Part shown: piece after piece, positions 1-10,440 of the stretch
Numbering within the stretch: position 1 is the first letter of the stretch
How the letters are laid out: each line of letters begins with the position of its first letter
Source of the DNA: Adiantum capillus-veneris
Lineage: Eukaryota; Streptophyta; Polypodiopsida; Polypodiales; Pteridaceae
Length of the DNA: 64,000 nucleotides
Assembly: GCA_014529385.2 (NCBI GenBank)
Contig: CM043958.1
Location: 75,589,169-75,653,168 of the forward strand
Direction of reading: 5' to 3'
Notes under the pieces: generated by a model
The model's input: the letters and a program-made list of their open reading frames with translations, nothing else
What the model was told of the DNA's origin: nothing
The model's database searches: none
Program-made: the position numbers and the translations under genes

Positions 1-1
1 T

Positions 2-259
2 GGACAGGACACTGCCAACACTATCTACACTGACAGTCAGAGCGCATTGGCAGTTGCGAGGAACCCAGTTTTTCATGCTTGCACAAAGCACATTGAGGTG
101 CATTACCACTATGTCAGGGAGAGGCTCTCAGCAGGAGAGATCAGCTTGGCTTATGTGCCAACACAGGACAACCTTGCAGATCTTTTCACAAAGGCATTGT
201 CTCGTGAGAAGCTTGAAGCTTTCCGCAAAGCTTTGGGCTTACTCCCCTTTGTGGACTGA
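2..259 (+). pseudogene. Ty1/copia A polyprotein, C-terminal RNase H fragment
   Basis: This is the last 85 or so codons of a copia pol polyprotein; the rest lies left of the window. The frame opens with YTDSQSALAVARNP and continues through HIEVHYHYVRE, VPTQDNLADLFTKAL and a stop at 257-259. These are the standard end motifs of the copia RNase H domain, which degrades RNA in RNA:DNA hybrids during reverse transcription. No stop or frameshift is seen in this short part. The LTR follows 75 bp downstream. The same protein end is repeated at 6010-6267 in copia B with several substitutions, so the two are one family. The start is not in the window. Confidence 0.9.
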
Positions 260-334
260 TCTTGTCCTCAGGGCATGGCACTTCCCTTTACTCATGTGCC
301 AACTCTCGTTCACCGCATCACTCCAGGGGGGATT

Positions 335-561
335 TGTTACCATATACTTGTGGTAGTGATGTGTGTGAACACACTAGGACCGCCGGGGCATTTTTTCCCT
401 CTTTAGGAGGTTTTTTTCCCCGTGCATTGTATATACGCCCATCACTCTAGGGCTATCTATATTTCCATTGCACACTAAGTAACACACTCTCTATTGTGTT
501 CCTTAAGCTTCCTTCCTCTTCTCCAAGCTGTGTGTGTTTCTCTGCAACCCTAATTCCAACA
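335..561 (+). repeat. 3' LTR of copia A
   Basis: It starts TGTTACCATA directly after a purine-rich tract (ccaggggggat, the second-strand primer site) and ends TTCCAACA. It is almost identical along its length to 6343-6570, which fixes both ends. The sequence right after it (gaatggcc) is the middle of a gypsy RT gene, so copia A landed inside that element. The first five bases, 562-566 (gaatg), should be the target duplication, whose partner lies off the left edge. Confidence 0.85.
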
Positions 562-562
562 G

Positions 563-1062
563 AATGGCCTCAACCCACTTCCCAAACCGAAGTGAGAGGG
601 TTCTTAGGTATCACAGGGTGGTATAGGATCTTTGTAAAGGACTATGCTCTTAGAGCTGCACCACTAACCGACTTGCTAAAGAAAGGAGCTACGATACTTT
701 GGGAAGAAAAACATGAACCTTGCTTCAAACAGCTTAAGGAGTATCTTGCTTCAGAACCTCTCTTAAAACTTCCAGACTTCACCCAAGAATTCGAGGTGAT
801 CACAGATGCTAGTAACCTTGCATTAAGAGGAGTCCTTACTCAAGAAGGAAGGCCTGTAGCTTATACTTGTCGGAAGCTTAGGATTCATTAAGTGAATTAT
901 GCTACACATGATTTAGAATTGCTAGCAGTTATTCATGCTCTGAAGCTATGGAGACATTATCTATTGGGACGCAAATTCTAGTTGGTAACAGATCACAAGA
1001 GCCTTAAGTGGATTTTTACCCAACCGAACCTTAACATGAGATAGAGGAGATGGATAGAGCTC
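563..1062 (+). pseudogene. Gypsy reverse transcriptase end and RNase H, broken
   Basis: The frame starts abruptly at the copia A junction with WPQPTSQTEVRGFLG, a hallmark of the RT-RNase H connection in Ty3/gypsy pol. RNase H follows: EFEVITDASN with its catalytic Asp, then VAYTCRKL. A TAA interrupts at about 889-891. The same frame resumes as NYATHDLELLAVIHALK, stops again after LLGRKF (about 979), and continues LVTDHKSLKWIF to a third stop near 1040. These single-base stops, with the reading frame otherwise conserved, show decay rather than a different gene. It is continuous with the integrase ORF that follows. Confidence 0.85.
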
Positions 1063-2619
1063 ATGCACGAATATGATTTTGATATTAAATTTAGACCAGG
1101 TAAGGATAATGTTGTGGCAGATGCCCTAAGCCGTAAAGCTTTTCTCGGGGCAATTTCCATGTCTAACAACCCTATTTTAGACAAGGTCTCGGATGCTGCT
1201 ATCAGAGATGCAGATTACCGGATGATTGCTAGTATCCCACGTGAAGAAAGGGTATCATCAAATCAGCCTAAACCTCTACATTATTCCTTAGAAGATGGGA
1301 AAATTTACTATAGGAATCGACTATGCATACCTAAGGATTCTACCCTAAGGAATGCTATCCTATATGAAGCACATGATGGCCCAACTTCAGGACATCCAGG
1401 TTATGCCAAAACCATGAATGCAATTCGCAAAAGTTACTATTGGCAAGGTATGAAGGGTGATGTCCTTCGCTATGTCAAGCAGTGTTTGTCTTGTCAAAGG
1501 ATTAAGGCAGAAAGACTAAAGATTCCAGGTAAATTACATCCTTTAGATATTCCCCAAATGAAATGGGAATGTATTAGCATGGACTTTATGACCGGGTTTC
1601 CTTCTGTCCAAGCTGGCTATGATTCAATCATGGTCATAGTCGACTTGCTTACTAAAGTGGCTCACTTAATCCCAGTCAAGACAACCTTTATAGCTTCAGA
1701 TATTGCTCGTTTGTTTGCGAAGGAGGTTTTCAGAATTCATGGTTTACCCAAGAGGATTGTCAGTGATAGTGATGCCAAGTTTACTTCAAAGTTTTGGGTA
1801 TCATTGTTTCGAGCTATTGGAACCCAGTTATGTTTTAGTACTGCTTATCATCCTCAAACTGATGGCCAAACTGAAAGAGTTAATCAAGTAATCGAAGACA
1901 TCCTCAAAGCCTACTGCAATAGAGAACCTCGCAAGTGGATTCAATACCTACCCTTGGTAGAGTATGCATACAATTCCTCTACTCATAGAAGTATTGGAAT
2001 GACACCTTTTAATGCTCTTTATGGTCAAGAATGTTTATCACCTCTTAACTTTTCTGACCCCACTATAAGGGTAGAAGCCTCAAAGAAAATGCTTGAAGAA
2101 ATGGAAGCTCAAACCAAAGCTATTCGAAGGGATATTCAAGCGGCTCAAGATCGACAAAAGAAGTACGCCGACTTAAAAATATCTAATCGGATTTTCAAAG
2201 AAGGTGACAAAGTTTTCTTACGAGTAAAGCCCAAAAAGAGCAATCTGTCTCTCGGAAGGTATAAGAAGCTTAGCTACCGATATTGTGGACCTTACGAAAT
2301 AATCAAGGTTGTAAGTGATCAAGCTTATAGACTAAAACTCCCTTCTCATCTCAAAGTGCATGCTGTATTTCATGTAAGTCTGTTAAAACCTTATGTATAT
2401 AACCCTGACCATGTCCTTGATGATGAGAAAATCATTTTACTTGCTCAAGATGTTCTACAACTCCAACCTAATACTATCCTAGAAACTCGGGAGAGAAAGC
2501 TTAGGAATAGATCCATCAAAGAACATCTTATCTTATGGAAGGATTTCCCTATAGAAGATGCTACTTGGGAAGATGAGACATCCCTTCTTAAGGATTACCC
2601 TTCACTGTTCTTGAGATGA
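1063..2619 (+). CDS. Gypsy integrase with chromodomain (518 codons open)
   Basis: This open stretch is the pol C-terminus. It starts with the end of RNase H (KDNVVADALSRKA). The integrase zinc-binding region follows (GHPGYAKTMNAIRKSYYW, then CLSCQRIKAERLK). The catalytic core has D in SMDFMTGFP, D in RIVSDSDAKFTS and E in DGQTERVNQ, giving the DDE triad that cuts and joins DNA ends. Next come the GPY/F-type segment (SYRYCGPYEIIK) and a C-terminal chromodomain-like part (ETRERKLRNRSIKEHLILWK, then DATWEDE) that in chromoviruses steers insertion to chromatin. The Met at 1063 is simply the first after a stop, not a true start. No internal stop is present, so the element is young compared with its copia host. 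Confidence 0.9.
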   Translation: MHEYDFDIKFRPGKDNVVADALSRKAFLGAISMSNNPILDKVSDAAIRDADYRMIASIPREERVSSNQPKPLHYSLEDGKIYYRNRLCIPKDSTLRNAILYEAHDGPTSGHPGYAKTMNAIRKSYYWQGMKGDVLRYVKQCLSCQRIKAERLKIPGKLHPLDIPQMKWECISMDFMTGFPSVQAGYDSIMVIVDLLTKVAHLIPVKTTFIASDIARLFAKEVFRIHGLPKRIVSDSDAKFTSKFWVSLFRAIGTQLCFSTAYHPQTDGQTERVNQVIEDILKAYCNREPRKWIQYLPLVEYAYNSSTHRSIGMTPFNALYGQECLSPLNFSDPTIRVEASKKMLEEMEAQTKAIRRDIQAAQDRQKKYADLKISNRIFKEGDKVFLRVKPKKSNLSLGRYKKLSYRYCGPYEIIKVVSDQAYRLKLPSHLKVHAVFHVSLLKPYVYNPDHVLDDEKIILLAQDVLQLQPNTILETRERKLRNRSIKEHLILWKDFPIEDATWEDETSLLKDYPSLFLR

Positions 2620-3214
2620 GGGCATCTCAAATTCTAAGTTGGGGAGATTGTAAGGTCTCTACTTTCAAATTTCACACAAGTTCTATTACGCAGTTGAATT
2701 TTCTTTAACCACCACTTATTATTTAAGATATTCGAGTTCAAATTATGAATTGTAGGCTAAGAAAACCTAGAATTTAAAATTTACGCTACAAAATTCTGAC
2801 ATGATTAGCTATATGAATCACTAATTAACTTATTGCAAGACTTATTTATTGATTGTAGAATTTTCTTTTACTACTGTAAAGTTAATATAAGACTGTAAAG
2901 TTTAACTTAAAAATGTAAAGTAAATTATCATTAAGTAAATAAGTAAAATAATTATAAAGACAAAAGAATACACAGGGATGACAAATGAAGGCACATGGAC
3001 TCACCTGGACTCACATAGGAGGGGACAAAGTGGGACACACTGTCACATGAAAAGGAGAGGCTAGTCTTGACCAATCTTAATGAGGGGGGCCTATGTGGCC
3101 TTATCTTTTGATGATAATGACAAAGTGGTCAAGCTGATGGGTACCACAAGGGTACCAAAAACGCGGGTATGATTTTTGGGGGGGGAAAAAAAAAGTTGGA
3201 CGTTTTCTTTCTTC

Positions 3215-3223
3215 TATAAATAG
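3215..3223 (+). promoter_or_regulatory. TATA box of the gypsy LTR
   Basis: TATAAATAG lies about 145 bp upstream of the first ATG in the LTR (3359), in the right place for the U3/R boundary. Transcription would then start near 3245-3255. It is marked by position and sequence only. Confidence 0.65.
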
Positions 3224-3358
3224 AGCATCCATGATCACACTTTAGACATAGAGATTGCCTCTATAGTGCTCACAAAGTGCTGCCACTGCTCTTAGAGAGA
3301 AGGCGTCCACAAACCACTAAGAGAGAAAAAACTCTAGTGGACTAATAAGTACAAAAAA

Positions 3359-4574
3359 ATGGCTCCAAAGCGTGCTCGAACCCAAGGCGCTAATGATCAT
3401 GAAGCTGGTACAAGTAATGGTGGAACCCCTGCGGAACATGTTATGTCTCCACCAATCGGACCAATCGGAGCTATGGTACAGGTTAGTATTGCAGTTTCAA
3501 GTTATGCATCATTGCATATGCGAGACCATAGGACTATATTATTTACCTTATGAAAAGAAAACACGGACCGAAACCACGGGGCTTAACCCCAAGAAACTCG
3601 TCATATGTTTGACAAGTAGGAAAGATTGTCTGGTTAAACTGGTTGCTATAGGAAAGAATGTTTGTCCAAAACCTTCGGTATGGTTTCTCTCAAGTCTCTC
3701 TACTTATTAGCGCTGGTATTATGTGGCAGTTGCCGAGGCGTGAGATGACACCCAGGATGGCACCGTTGATGCTGTGGTGGGAGTACACCCAGATTAGCCC
3801 AGCTGGATACTGCAGTTTTGTTTTGCCGTGGCGTGAGGATGACGCCCAGATTGGCACCGTTGTTGCTGTGGCGAGAGTACGTTTAGATTAGCACAACGAG
3901 TACTTGTCGAGCGGTATGGGACGCTCATGAGGACAAGGGTTTTTATAAATAACTTCTATACCGATCGGACATAATAGCGCAAGTAGAGATTCTTGAGTGA
4001 ACCTAATCCAATGGTTGTTGGTTTAAAATTGGACGACTTCTTGTTTGACTATTGTTTGTAATACTGTTTGAAGGGCTGTTTTAACGAACCAGTATCATAA
4101 ATAAAGTAAAGGAACATGTATGTTTAAACAGTGTGGTAGTAATTAGATAACAAAAGAAGGGTGAGTGCGGGGTGGAAAGTGGGAGAATGATACCCGACGG
4201 TATCATTCTATGGACAGGTGGACCCGATGAGTCGGGTCACTTTCCAACGCTAGAATGTTTATATATAAAAAAAAAAAGTCATAAATCTTAAAAGAGACAA
4301 ACCTTGGCGGCTGTGCTTCTGAAACATGGGAAAAAAAGCGCACAGGTTGGTCACTCTAAGATTTATACTTTTAGGTATAATTGATTATAGATAGTTTTTA
4401 GATAGGGTTATGGTGGTCACGTGCCGCCATAGCGAGATAGGACCAATCCTTCACTAACGGTTCATGCCCAAGGCTACGTAGTAGCTAAGGCAATGTCCGT
4501 TGGTTTTTCTTTTTCAGGATTGGAGACCTATCAAAGGTACTCTGCTTCTCTCAAAAAGGGGCAGGGACCTCACA
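3359..4574 (+). CDS. LTR-borne short ORF, probably spliced leader of gag
   Basis: An ATG at 3359 opens 41 codons (MAPKRARTQGANDHEAG...) to CAG at 3481, followed directly by a consensus-like donor GTTAGT at 3482. A pyrimidine-rich acceptor (tttttctttttcag) ends at 4517. The joined reading frame continues DWRPIKGTLLLSKRGRDLT to the last base of the LTR without a stop. In a full element the 5' LTR copy would therefore begin a spliced protein inside the LTR and run toward gag. The basic, Lys/Arg-rich start fits a gag N-terminus. Splicing is inferred from the sites; no transcript is available. Here, in the 3' LTR, it is not expected to make a product. Confidence 0.45.
3730..3892 (+). repeat. Two-copy direct repeat inside the LTR intron
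   Basis: Copies at 3730-3797 and 3823-3892 both read TTGCCGwGGCGTGAGrATGACrCCCAGrwTGGCACCGTTG-like sequence and end AGATTAGC. They sit 93 bp apart within the candidate LTR intron. No function is evident. Confidence 0.7.
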
Positions 4575-6267
4575 CTACAGGTATGCCAAAATGGCAATGG
4601 CTAGTGTACACTTTGCGTGACAGTAAATTGGATGCACCTTTGTGTAGTTGTACTCGTTAAGGCTCTCACCATGCACCTTATGCATCAGATTGTTATGCTG
4701 TGGCTGTGTCTAGCTTACATGATGTTGAGGAGCCTCTGTCTTTTGATGAAGCGCAGAATTCAAAAAATTGGATGGCTGCCATGCAATCAGAATATGATGC
4801 ACTTATAGATAATGACACATGGACTTTATGTGATTTGACTCCTGGCAAAAAGTCCATTGGTACAAAGTGGGTTTACAAGTTGAAACGCAAGCCGGATGGT
4901 GAGATCGATCGCCATAAGGCTCGACTTGTTGCAAAGGGTTATGCACAACAAAAAGGCATAGATTATGAAGAGCCTTTTGCTCCCACTTGTCGTATGACTA
5001 CTGTGTGTTTTCTATGTGCATTGGCATCTCATTTTGGTTGGGATGTACATCAATCAAACATTCTTATTGCTTTCTTGAATGGTGATATATTTGAGGAAGT
5101 TTATGTAACGCAGCCTCGCAGTTTTGTTATAAAAGGACAAGAGGACAAAGTATGCAGATGTAAGAAGGCTTTGTATGGGTTGAAGGAATCTCCTCGTTCT
5201 TGGTATGAGAAAGATGACACTCATTTGGTCAAACAAGTCTTTTGTAACAGTCCAATAGAAAGCACCTTGTATGTAAAGTGTGAGGGTGATGCACTTCTCA
5301 TTGTGGTTCTTTATGTCGATGATTTGCTGATCACTGGACCAAATGAAAGACATATTGCTGAATTTAAGGTTGATTTGAATGCTACTTTCAAGATGAAAGA
5401 TTTGGGGATGTTGCATCATTACTTGGGTATATAGTTTAAGCAGTGTGATGGTGGTATTTCCATGTGTCAGAAAAGTTACATAGAGACATTGCTATGTAAA
5501 TTTGGACTTGAGGATTGCAAACCTATTTCCACTCCCATGGAAACAGGTTTGAAGTTGAGTCTACATGATGCTGGCGATCTCGATGATGTCACTCTTTATC
5601 AAACTGCTGTTGGCTACCTCATTTATGTATGCAACACGAGGCCGGATATTCAGTTTGCAGTCTCACAGGTAGCAGATTTATGCATAGCCCAGGGTCTAAG
5701 CATTTGCAGGCTGTCAAGAGGATTTTCCGCTACCTTAGTGGCACTTTACATCTTGGCTTGTTTTATCCCAAGGGGGGATCATTGCCGCCAGACTTACATG
5801 CTTTTTCAGATTTAGATTGGGCTGGTTTTTTTGACACGTGAGTGTCCACAAGTGGTTTTTGTTTCATGCTTGGCAGTTCATGTATATCATGGTTGAGCAA
5901 GAAGCAACTTGCTCTGGCCACTTCGAGTTGTGAGGCTGAGTACAGGGCAGTCTTCACAGCTATGATTGAGTGTGTATGGCTCAGACGCCTTATGGCTAAT
6001 TAGGGTGTTGGACATGACACTGCCAACACTATCTACACTGACAGTCAGAGTGCATTGGCATTTGCGAGGAACCTAGTTTTTCATGCTCGCACAATGCACA
6101 TTGAGGTGCATTACCATTATGTCAGGGAGAGGCTCTCAACAGGAGAGATCATCTTGGATTATGTGCCAACACAGGACAACCTTGCATATCTTTTCACAAA
6201 GGCATTGTCTCGTGAGAAGCTTGAAGCTTTCCACAAATCTTTGGGCTTACTCCCCTTTGTGGACTGA
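4575..6267 (+). pseudogene. Copia B polyprotein (RT and RNase H), decayed
   Basis: The frame enters at 4577 directly at the gypsy boundary (TGMPKWQWLVYTLRDSK), with an in-frame TAA after CSCTR near 4657. RT proper follows: WMAAMQSEYDAL, TWTLCDL, GTKWVYKLKRKPDG, RLVAKGYAQQKGIDY, then KALYGLKESPRSW and the catalytic LYVDDLLITG near 5309-5338. A TAG after YLGI (about 5434) is followed by the same frame (CQKSYIETLLCKFGLED). A frameshift near 5670-5690 moves to HSPGSKHLQAVKRIFRYLSG, then a stop after WAGFFDT, then SSCEAEYRAVFTAMIE and the RNase H end identical in layout to copia A. At least four lesions make it dead. The protein would have copied RNA into DNA for transposition. Confidence 0.88.
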
Positions 6268-6342
6268 TCATGTCCTTAGGGCATGGCACTTCCCTTTACT
6301 CATGTGTCATCTCTCGTTCACCGCATCACTCCAGGGGGGATT

Positions 6343-6570
6343 TGTTACCATATACTTGTGGTAGTGATGTGTGTGAACACACTAGGACCACCGGCGCATT
6401 TTTTCCCTCTTTAGGAGGTTTTTTCCCCCCGAGCATTGTATATACGCCTATCACTCTAGGGCTATCTATCTTTCCATTGCACACTAAGTAACACACTCTC
6501 TATTGTGTGCCTTGAGCTTCCTTCGTCTTCTCTAAGATGTGTGCATTTCTTTGCCACCCTAATTCCAACA
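6343..6570 (+). repeat. 3' LTR of copia B
   Basis: TGTTACCATA...TTCCAACA, 228 bp, a near copy of 335-561. It is preceded by the same purine tract (ccagggggga). The base composition change after 6570 marks the flank. Its 5' partner must be left of the window because the gypsy split this element. Confidence 0.88.
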
Positions 6571-6658
6571 GCATGCCCTAACATAATAGAACCTTTCTAT
6601 ATCACTAGTTGACCATTCTGCAAGGGTCGAGGGGGTCCCCAGTAGAAAAGCTAGGTTT

Positions 6659-6937
6659 TTGAAAGATGCCAGAATTTGGTTCAGACTCCATAGACATCTT
6701 GCCTACGAGGTTATATACAATGTATATGATTGGTTTCGTGAAATCAATCAAGCAAAGCCCTCAAAAAGCAAAAAACGGCTCAAAGGCTACAAAGCGTCAA
6801 ATTCGACATACGAAGTCAAACTGACTCCAAATGAGCAAGAATTGGATGAGTTGCTTCATGACTATGTTGCGGACAAGTTCAAAGCCTCACAAGTGACAAA
6901 CCAACTCAACAAGCAGTGTAGTCACAGAAATAGGTGA
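6659..6937 (+). pseudogene. Unknown basic ORF in the gag-like element
   Basis: The open frame reads WFRLHRHLAYEVIYNVYDWF, then a Lys-rich stretch (KPSKSKKRLKGYK) and NEQELDELLHDYVADKFK. It is open for some codons before the first Met (EGVPSRKARFLKDAR), so the start is not real. I do not recognise the family. Position and strand match the coiled-coil frames further down, so it may be the N-terminal part of the same broken gene. Confidence 0.35.
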
Positions 6938-7071
6938 TTTCATAGTCGACAAAGCACAAAGTAATGCCAACAAGGCCAAACTTGACCAAATTCAATTTAG
7001 GACTTGTTTTAGGTGTATAGAATGTGTTTGGGTCAAAAATTTTAAGTTTTGCAAGAAAATTGTGACTATTG

Positions 7072-7670
7072 TAAATAATCACAATTATTTACTTTTGCAC
7101 TATTTTTTCTTGGAAATTGTATCATCACCTCACCTATCATGTGTACACACCTAATACATGCCAAAAATCAAGTATAAGTCAAAATGAGCATCTATAACTT
7201 GAAAAATTGCCAAAAAAACGTAAAGAAGTCTTTGCAAGTCAATTTTTGAGTTATGGACCACAATTCTTGATCCAAATCACCTCATATCACATACACAAGG
7301 CCTATACAATGCCTAGAACCAATTTGTACCAAAAAATGTTGATTTTGGTAGAAAAGTTAATAATCGCGATTATTTACTTTCCAGCCAAAATGCGGGAATT
7401 TTGCTATTTTGCCATCATACATCCAAAGTACATGATGTGTTAAGCCCACTAGCCAAGTTTGAACCAATTTGGAGCTCAAAATCTCAAATTTCCTTTATAT
7501 CTATTGATTCAGATACCTAAAGCCAAAATCTAGTACCATTTTCACCCTATGCATCCAAATGAGCCCATATTTCACTCAGAGCATGTATTTGGTATATACT
7601 TCAAGCCTGTGATGCCAAGTTTGCAAAAAGTTGGAGAAATTATCCAGCTGTAAATAATCGTGATTATTTA
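7072..7670 (+). repeat. Three near-palindromes spaced about 290 bp
   Basis: TAAATAATCACAATTATTTA (7072-7091), TTAATAATCGCGATTATTTA (7357-7376) and TAAATAATCGTGATTATTTA (7651-7670) are 20-bp near-perfect palindromes 285 and 294 bp apart. The sequence between them is loosely similar too (strings such as catcaca, atacatgcc and ccaaat recur), suggesting an old tandem array of about 290-bp units. A partial match (ttaataatcgcgat) lies at 11052-11065. Confidence 0.7.
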
Positions 7671-8182
7671 CTTGGTTGCAAATTTTTGTTTGGACTTTAC
7701 AATTTTGTCCCTTTCATGTTTTTATGCATCTATGCTTGTTCAAAAAATAATTTGAAGCAAGTTGGACCAAAATTGTCAACATTTCAGACTAAAGGACATT
7801 TCGAAGAAATTTCCATCAAATCTGCTAACTTTGACACTCTATCACTGAATAGGAGCTATGCAAGCAGCAGAGAGGGCCAAGAAGAAGCTCAACCAGAAAG
7901 AAAAGTTGCAAGAACTACCAACATACCAACTAGACCCCGATTTGGTCAAAACCACCAAGGCAACCTATCTTTCAAAACAATAGCTTGAAGAGCATCACAC
8001 CACAGTGTTCACTGACAGATTCAAGAGCGAGGAGAGACATAAAGTAGAGTTGCAACTCCTATCAAAAGAAGTGTATGATGTCGCCACAAGAAGTGGCAAG
8101 AAAAGTGAAAGAGGTGGCATAACATCAAGAGCAAGAAGAGGAAGCCACTGCACAAGGAGGAGAACAACATACTCAAGGTGAT

Positions 8183-8650
8183 GTGTCTCCCCGCATCTCT
8201 TCTCCTGTCTCTAAACACCAAGATCACCCAATGCCGAGCCCACCACCATCACCGGTAGCTAGAACCACAAAAACTGAGCCAACAAAAGAAGCAGAACCTG
8301 AACAAAAAAAAGCAGTTGAATCTACACAAGAATCTGAACATGAAAAAGCAGCAGAAACAACTCAACAAGCAGTTGTCTCTACTCAAGAGAAGAAAATAGA
8401 GAGAGAGCCAGAGACAAAAAAGACAGCCAGTCCTACACCAGAAGAGGACTCCACAAAATTTGAGCACACAAGAGAACAAGAGGCCAAGGAAACACCCTCT
8501 ACCTCAACACAGCAAGATAAAGTTGAGGCACCACCCTCTACCTCAACAGAGAAAGATCAGCATGCACAAGGGAAACAACAACAACCAGCAGCCATGACGC
8601 AGCCAGAGGTAAAAGAATCTACAGACATCAAGACAACTAGCACAAAGTGA
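8183..8650 (+). pseudogene. Pro/Glu/Lys/Thr-rich low-complexity ORF
   Basis: The 155 codons read as a charged, disordered protein: repeated TKEAEPEQKKAVESTQ-like blocks, PSTSTQQDKVEAPPSTST and a Gln run. There is no domain. It is directly followed, after a stop, by a coiled-coil frame (8706) in the same strand, so it is probably the flexible linker of a larger gag-like protein. The opposite strand also has an open frame, which is only the mirror of this low-complexity DNA. Confidence 0.4.
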
Positions 8651-8705
8651 ATATTGGCAATCAAATGATGATGTCATCCTGCAAGTTAACAAATATGCTA
8701 AGAAA

Positions 8706-9737
8706 ATGCAAGAGATGATAGAAAGACTTCGCTCAGCAGCACTTGGCCGTAGTACACGGGCCAAAGAGTTAGAGATGGTGATTGACGCACTCCAAGGGGA
8801 GCTAGATGACAGACTCAATGTCATCACCGATCTACAGAGGCAAGTGCAGGAGTTAAGAGTAGAAGCTGAACAACATCAGCTCGCAAGAGATAAGCAACAA
8901 AAAGAAATGGAGGAACTGGGTGATTTGCTCACAAAACTCTCAGATGCATGCAAAGCAAAGGATGATTAGATGATGGAAGTTACAAATAAACTTCTAACTA
9001 CCACTCTATCAGCTCAAAAGATCCAGGTACAGTTAGATGTGGCCAATGCGTCCCTACAATACTCAAAACAAAGAATCAATGATCAGGCGCTATTCTTGCG
9101 GCAAATATGAGAAAATACAGCCGTCGCCTCGATCAAGGAAATAGACGAGGTCTACAAGGTGTTAGAAAAGAAAAATAAAGACCTCGAGTTGTAGCTGAAA
9201 TTAGAGTTGTCTCAGTGTAGAGACCTGGCCTTGATGCAGGTCCAAAGAGAAGACGAGTTGCTGAAGGAGATAGCTAAACTCAAACGAGTCAACCAGCTAA
9301 TGAGAGAGGGAAGAACAAAAACACAAGAAGAGACAGACACTTTGGAGCAACCTCAGATAGAAATCCCCTCGGTCTCATTTACTGAAATGGAGACACGGTC
9401 CGCAGTAGAGCTGAGTGGCGAGGAAGAATTTCAAGTACCAATTACCGAAGTAGACATAGTGCCCATGGTACAACTCTCAAAGGCTGAAGAAGATGCATTG
9501 AAGGAAAAAGTTACACAAGAGGTAGATGAGCAGTGGAAGGTAGCAATGGATTGGGAGCTGAGAGTAGTTCATTTTGTCAATGTCATGCAACTCACTCCCA
9601 ATCAAATAAATGGGCAATGGCACCAACAATCCCTGCCCTACCCTCTGATTAAAGTTCTGCAAGTAAAAGAAAGGCTTTACACCGACATGCAAGTCAAGGG
9701 AGCAGATAAAGACCACTCAAAGTGGAGGTTGAGTTGA
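8706..9737 (+). pseudogene. Coiled-coil protein of the gag-like element, with stops
   Basis: The first frame (8706-8969) has clear heptads: MQEMIERLRSAALGRSTRAK, ELEMVIDALQGELDDRL, DLQRQVQELRVEAEQHQ and MEELGDLLTKLSDAC. A TAG ends it, and frames continue with interruptions to 9207-9737, which begins with another Leu/Lys/Glu coil (LLKEIAKLKRVNQLM) and goes on to an acidic part and LSKAEEDALKEKVTQEVDEQW. Long coiled coils next to a low-complexity linker fit a capsid-like or structural protein made by a retroelement, but no named family is recognised. Confidence 0.4.
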
Positions 9738-10440
9738 CTGAACAAGAATCCCAGGTACTTGATTCTATTCACAAGAGCACCTGCGGCCTTGCAAAAGGAT
9801 CCTACCTTTTGTCCTGTACCAAGAGTAAGGACCTGGATAGCACATAAGGCACTACTAAAGAAGCGGCCAACTTGGCAGAATTACCCCAGATTGCCTGCTC
9901 CAGAAAAGGTACAGCCGACTCAAGAATACATGGTGAAACCCCTAAAGGGCACCATGTCATTCTTTAAAAGTCTACCAGATTTGTCATGTAATATGCTATA
10001 CAAAATCTGTTGAATGCTGCTCACTTGCATCAAGTGTTCAATGAGCCAGAGCAAGTAGGTGCCCCTTGGATGTCATTCCTCGAGGGTAACAAAGGGTTGT
10101 GCTATAATCTCAGTGGCCAACCTTCCGAAGAAGTCCTCTTTGGCTTCTATGCCGGGTGCATGTTCTACCTTCTCACAATATGCTGGCGTTTGAGGAAGCA
10201 TTCTACACGGGATTCTTCACTTGGAGAATGAAGATATTTGCGCCAGTGATCAGCAACCTGACCTCAAGGTTTGTAGGTTACTTAGCATTGGAGCTGAAAA
10301 AATAGAGTAAGTATGCAGTTCTTGCAAGTGCCAGATAAGGAACAGAAAATCAGATATCAAAAGGCTCTAACAACGTTTAAAGATCGTCTCGCCAGTCGGC
10401 AGCCCGAAGACTACTTTAGCCCATAAAGCTGTGTCAAGGG
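9738..10440 (+). pseudogene. C-terminal part of the same unknown protein, frameshifted
   Basis: Two overlapping frames carry the signal. 9759-10013 reads LFTRAPAALQKDPTFCPVPR ... YMVKPLKGTMSFFKSLPDL. 10010-10231 continues NAAHLHQVFNEPEQVGAPWM and GQPSEEVLFGFYAGCMFYLL. A further shift gives AFEEAFYTGFFTWRMKIFAP and, near the end, DKEQKIRYQKALTTFKDRLA before the purine tract. The chain of shifts without loss of protein-like content says this was one gene. Aromatic-rich, no catalytic motif seen, family unknown. Confidence 0.35.

Larger units (their letters stand above)
562..4574 (+). mobile_element. Ty3/gypsy chromovirus, 3' part (RT end to 3' LTR)
   Basis: This is the right-hand part of a gypsy element on plus: RT end, RNase H, integrase with a chromodomain, a purine tract and a 1.9-kb LTR. 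Its left end is the copia A insertion at 561. Its right end at 4574 (cctcaca) abuts the middle of a copia B reading frame, so the gypsy itself had inserted into copia B. The 5' half and 5' LTR lie left of the window. Confidence 0.85.
2649..4574 (+). repeat. 3' LTR of the gypsy element, with TATA box and candidate intron
   Basis: It begins TGTAAGGTCTCTA after the purine tract ttggggaga, and ends GGGACCTCACA, giving 1926 bp with TG...CA ends. The minus-strand LTR at 24050-26874 shares both ends and the internal string TTCTGAAACATGGG, which confirms the boundaries and shows two related families. Inside are a TATA box (3215-3223), a short ORF from 3359 with a good splice donor at 3482, a polypyrimidine acceptor ending at 4517, and a two-copy repeat (3730-3797 and 3823-3892). 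Confidence 0.8.

Noticed and set aside
5054-5419. Minus-strand 121-codon ORF
   Set aside because: Shadow of the copia B reverse transcriptase on plus.
8249-8479. Minus-strand Cys/Phe-rich membrane-like ORF
   Set aside because: It is the complement of the Lys/Glu-rich low-complexity frame on plus.
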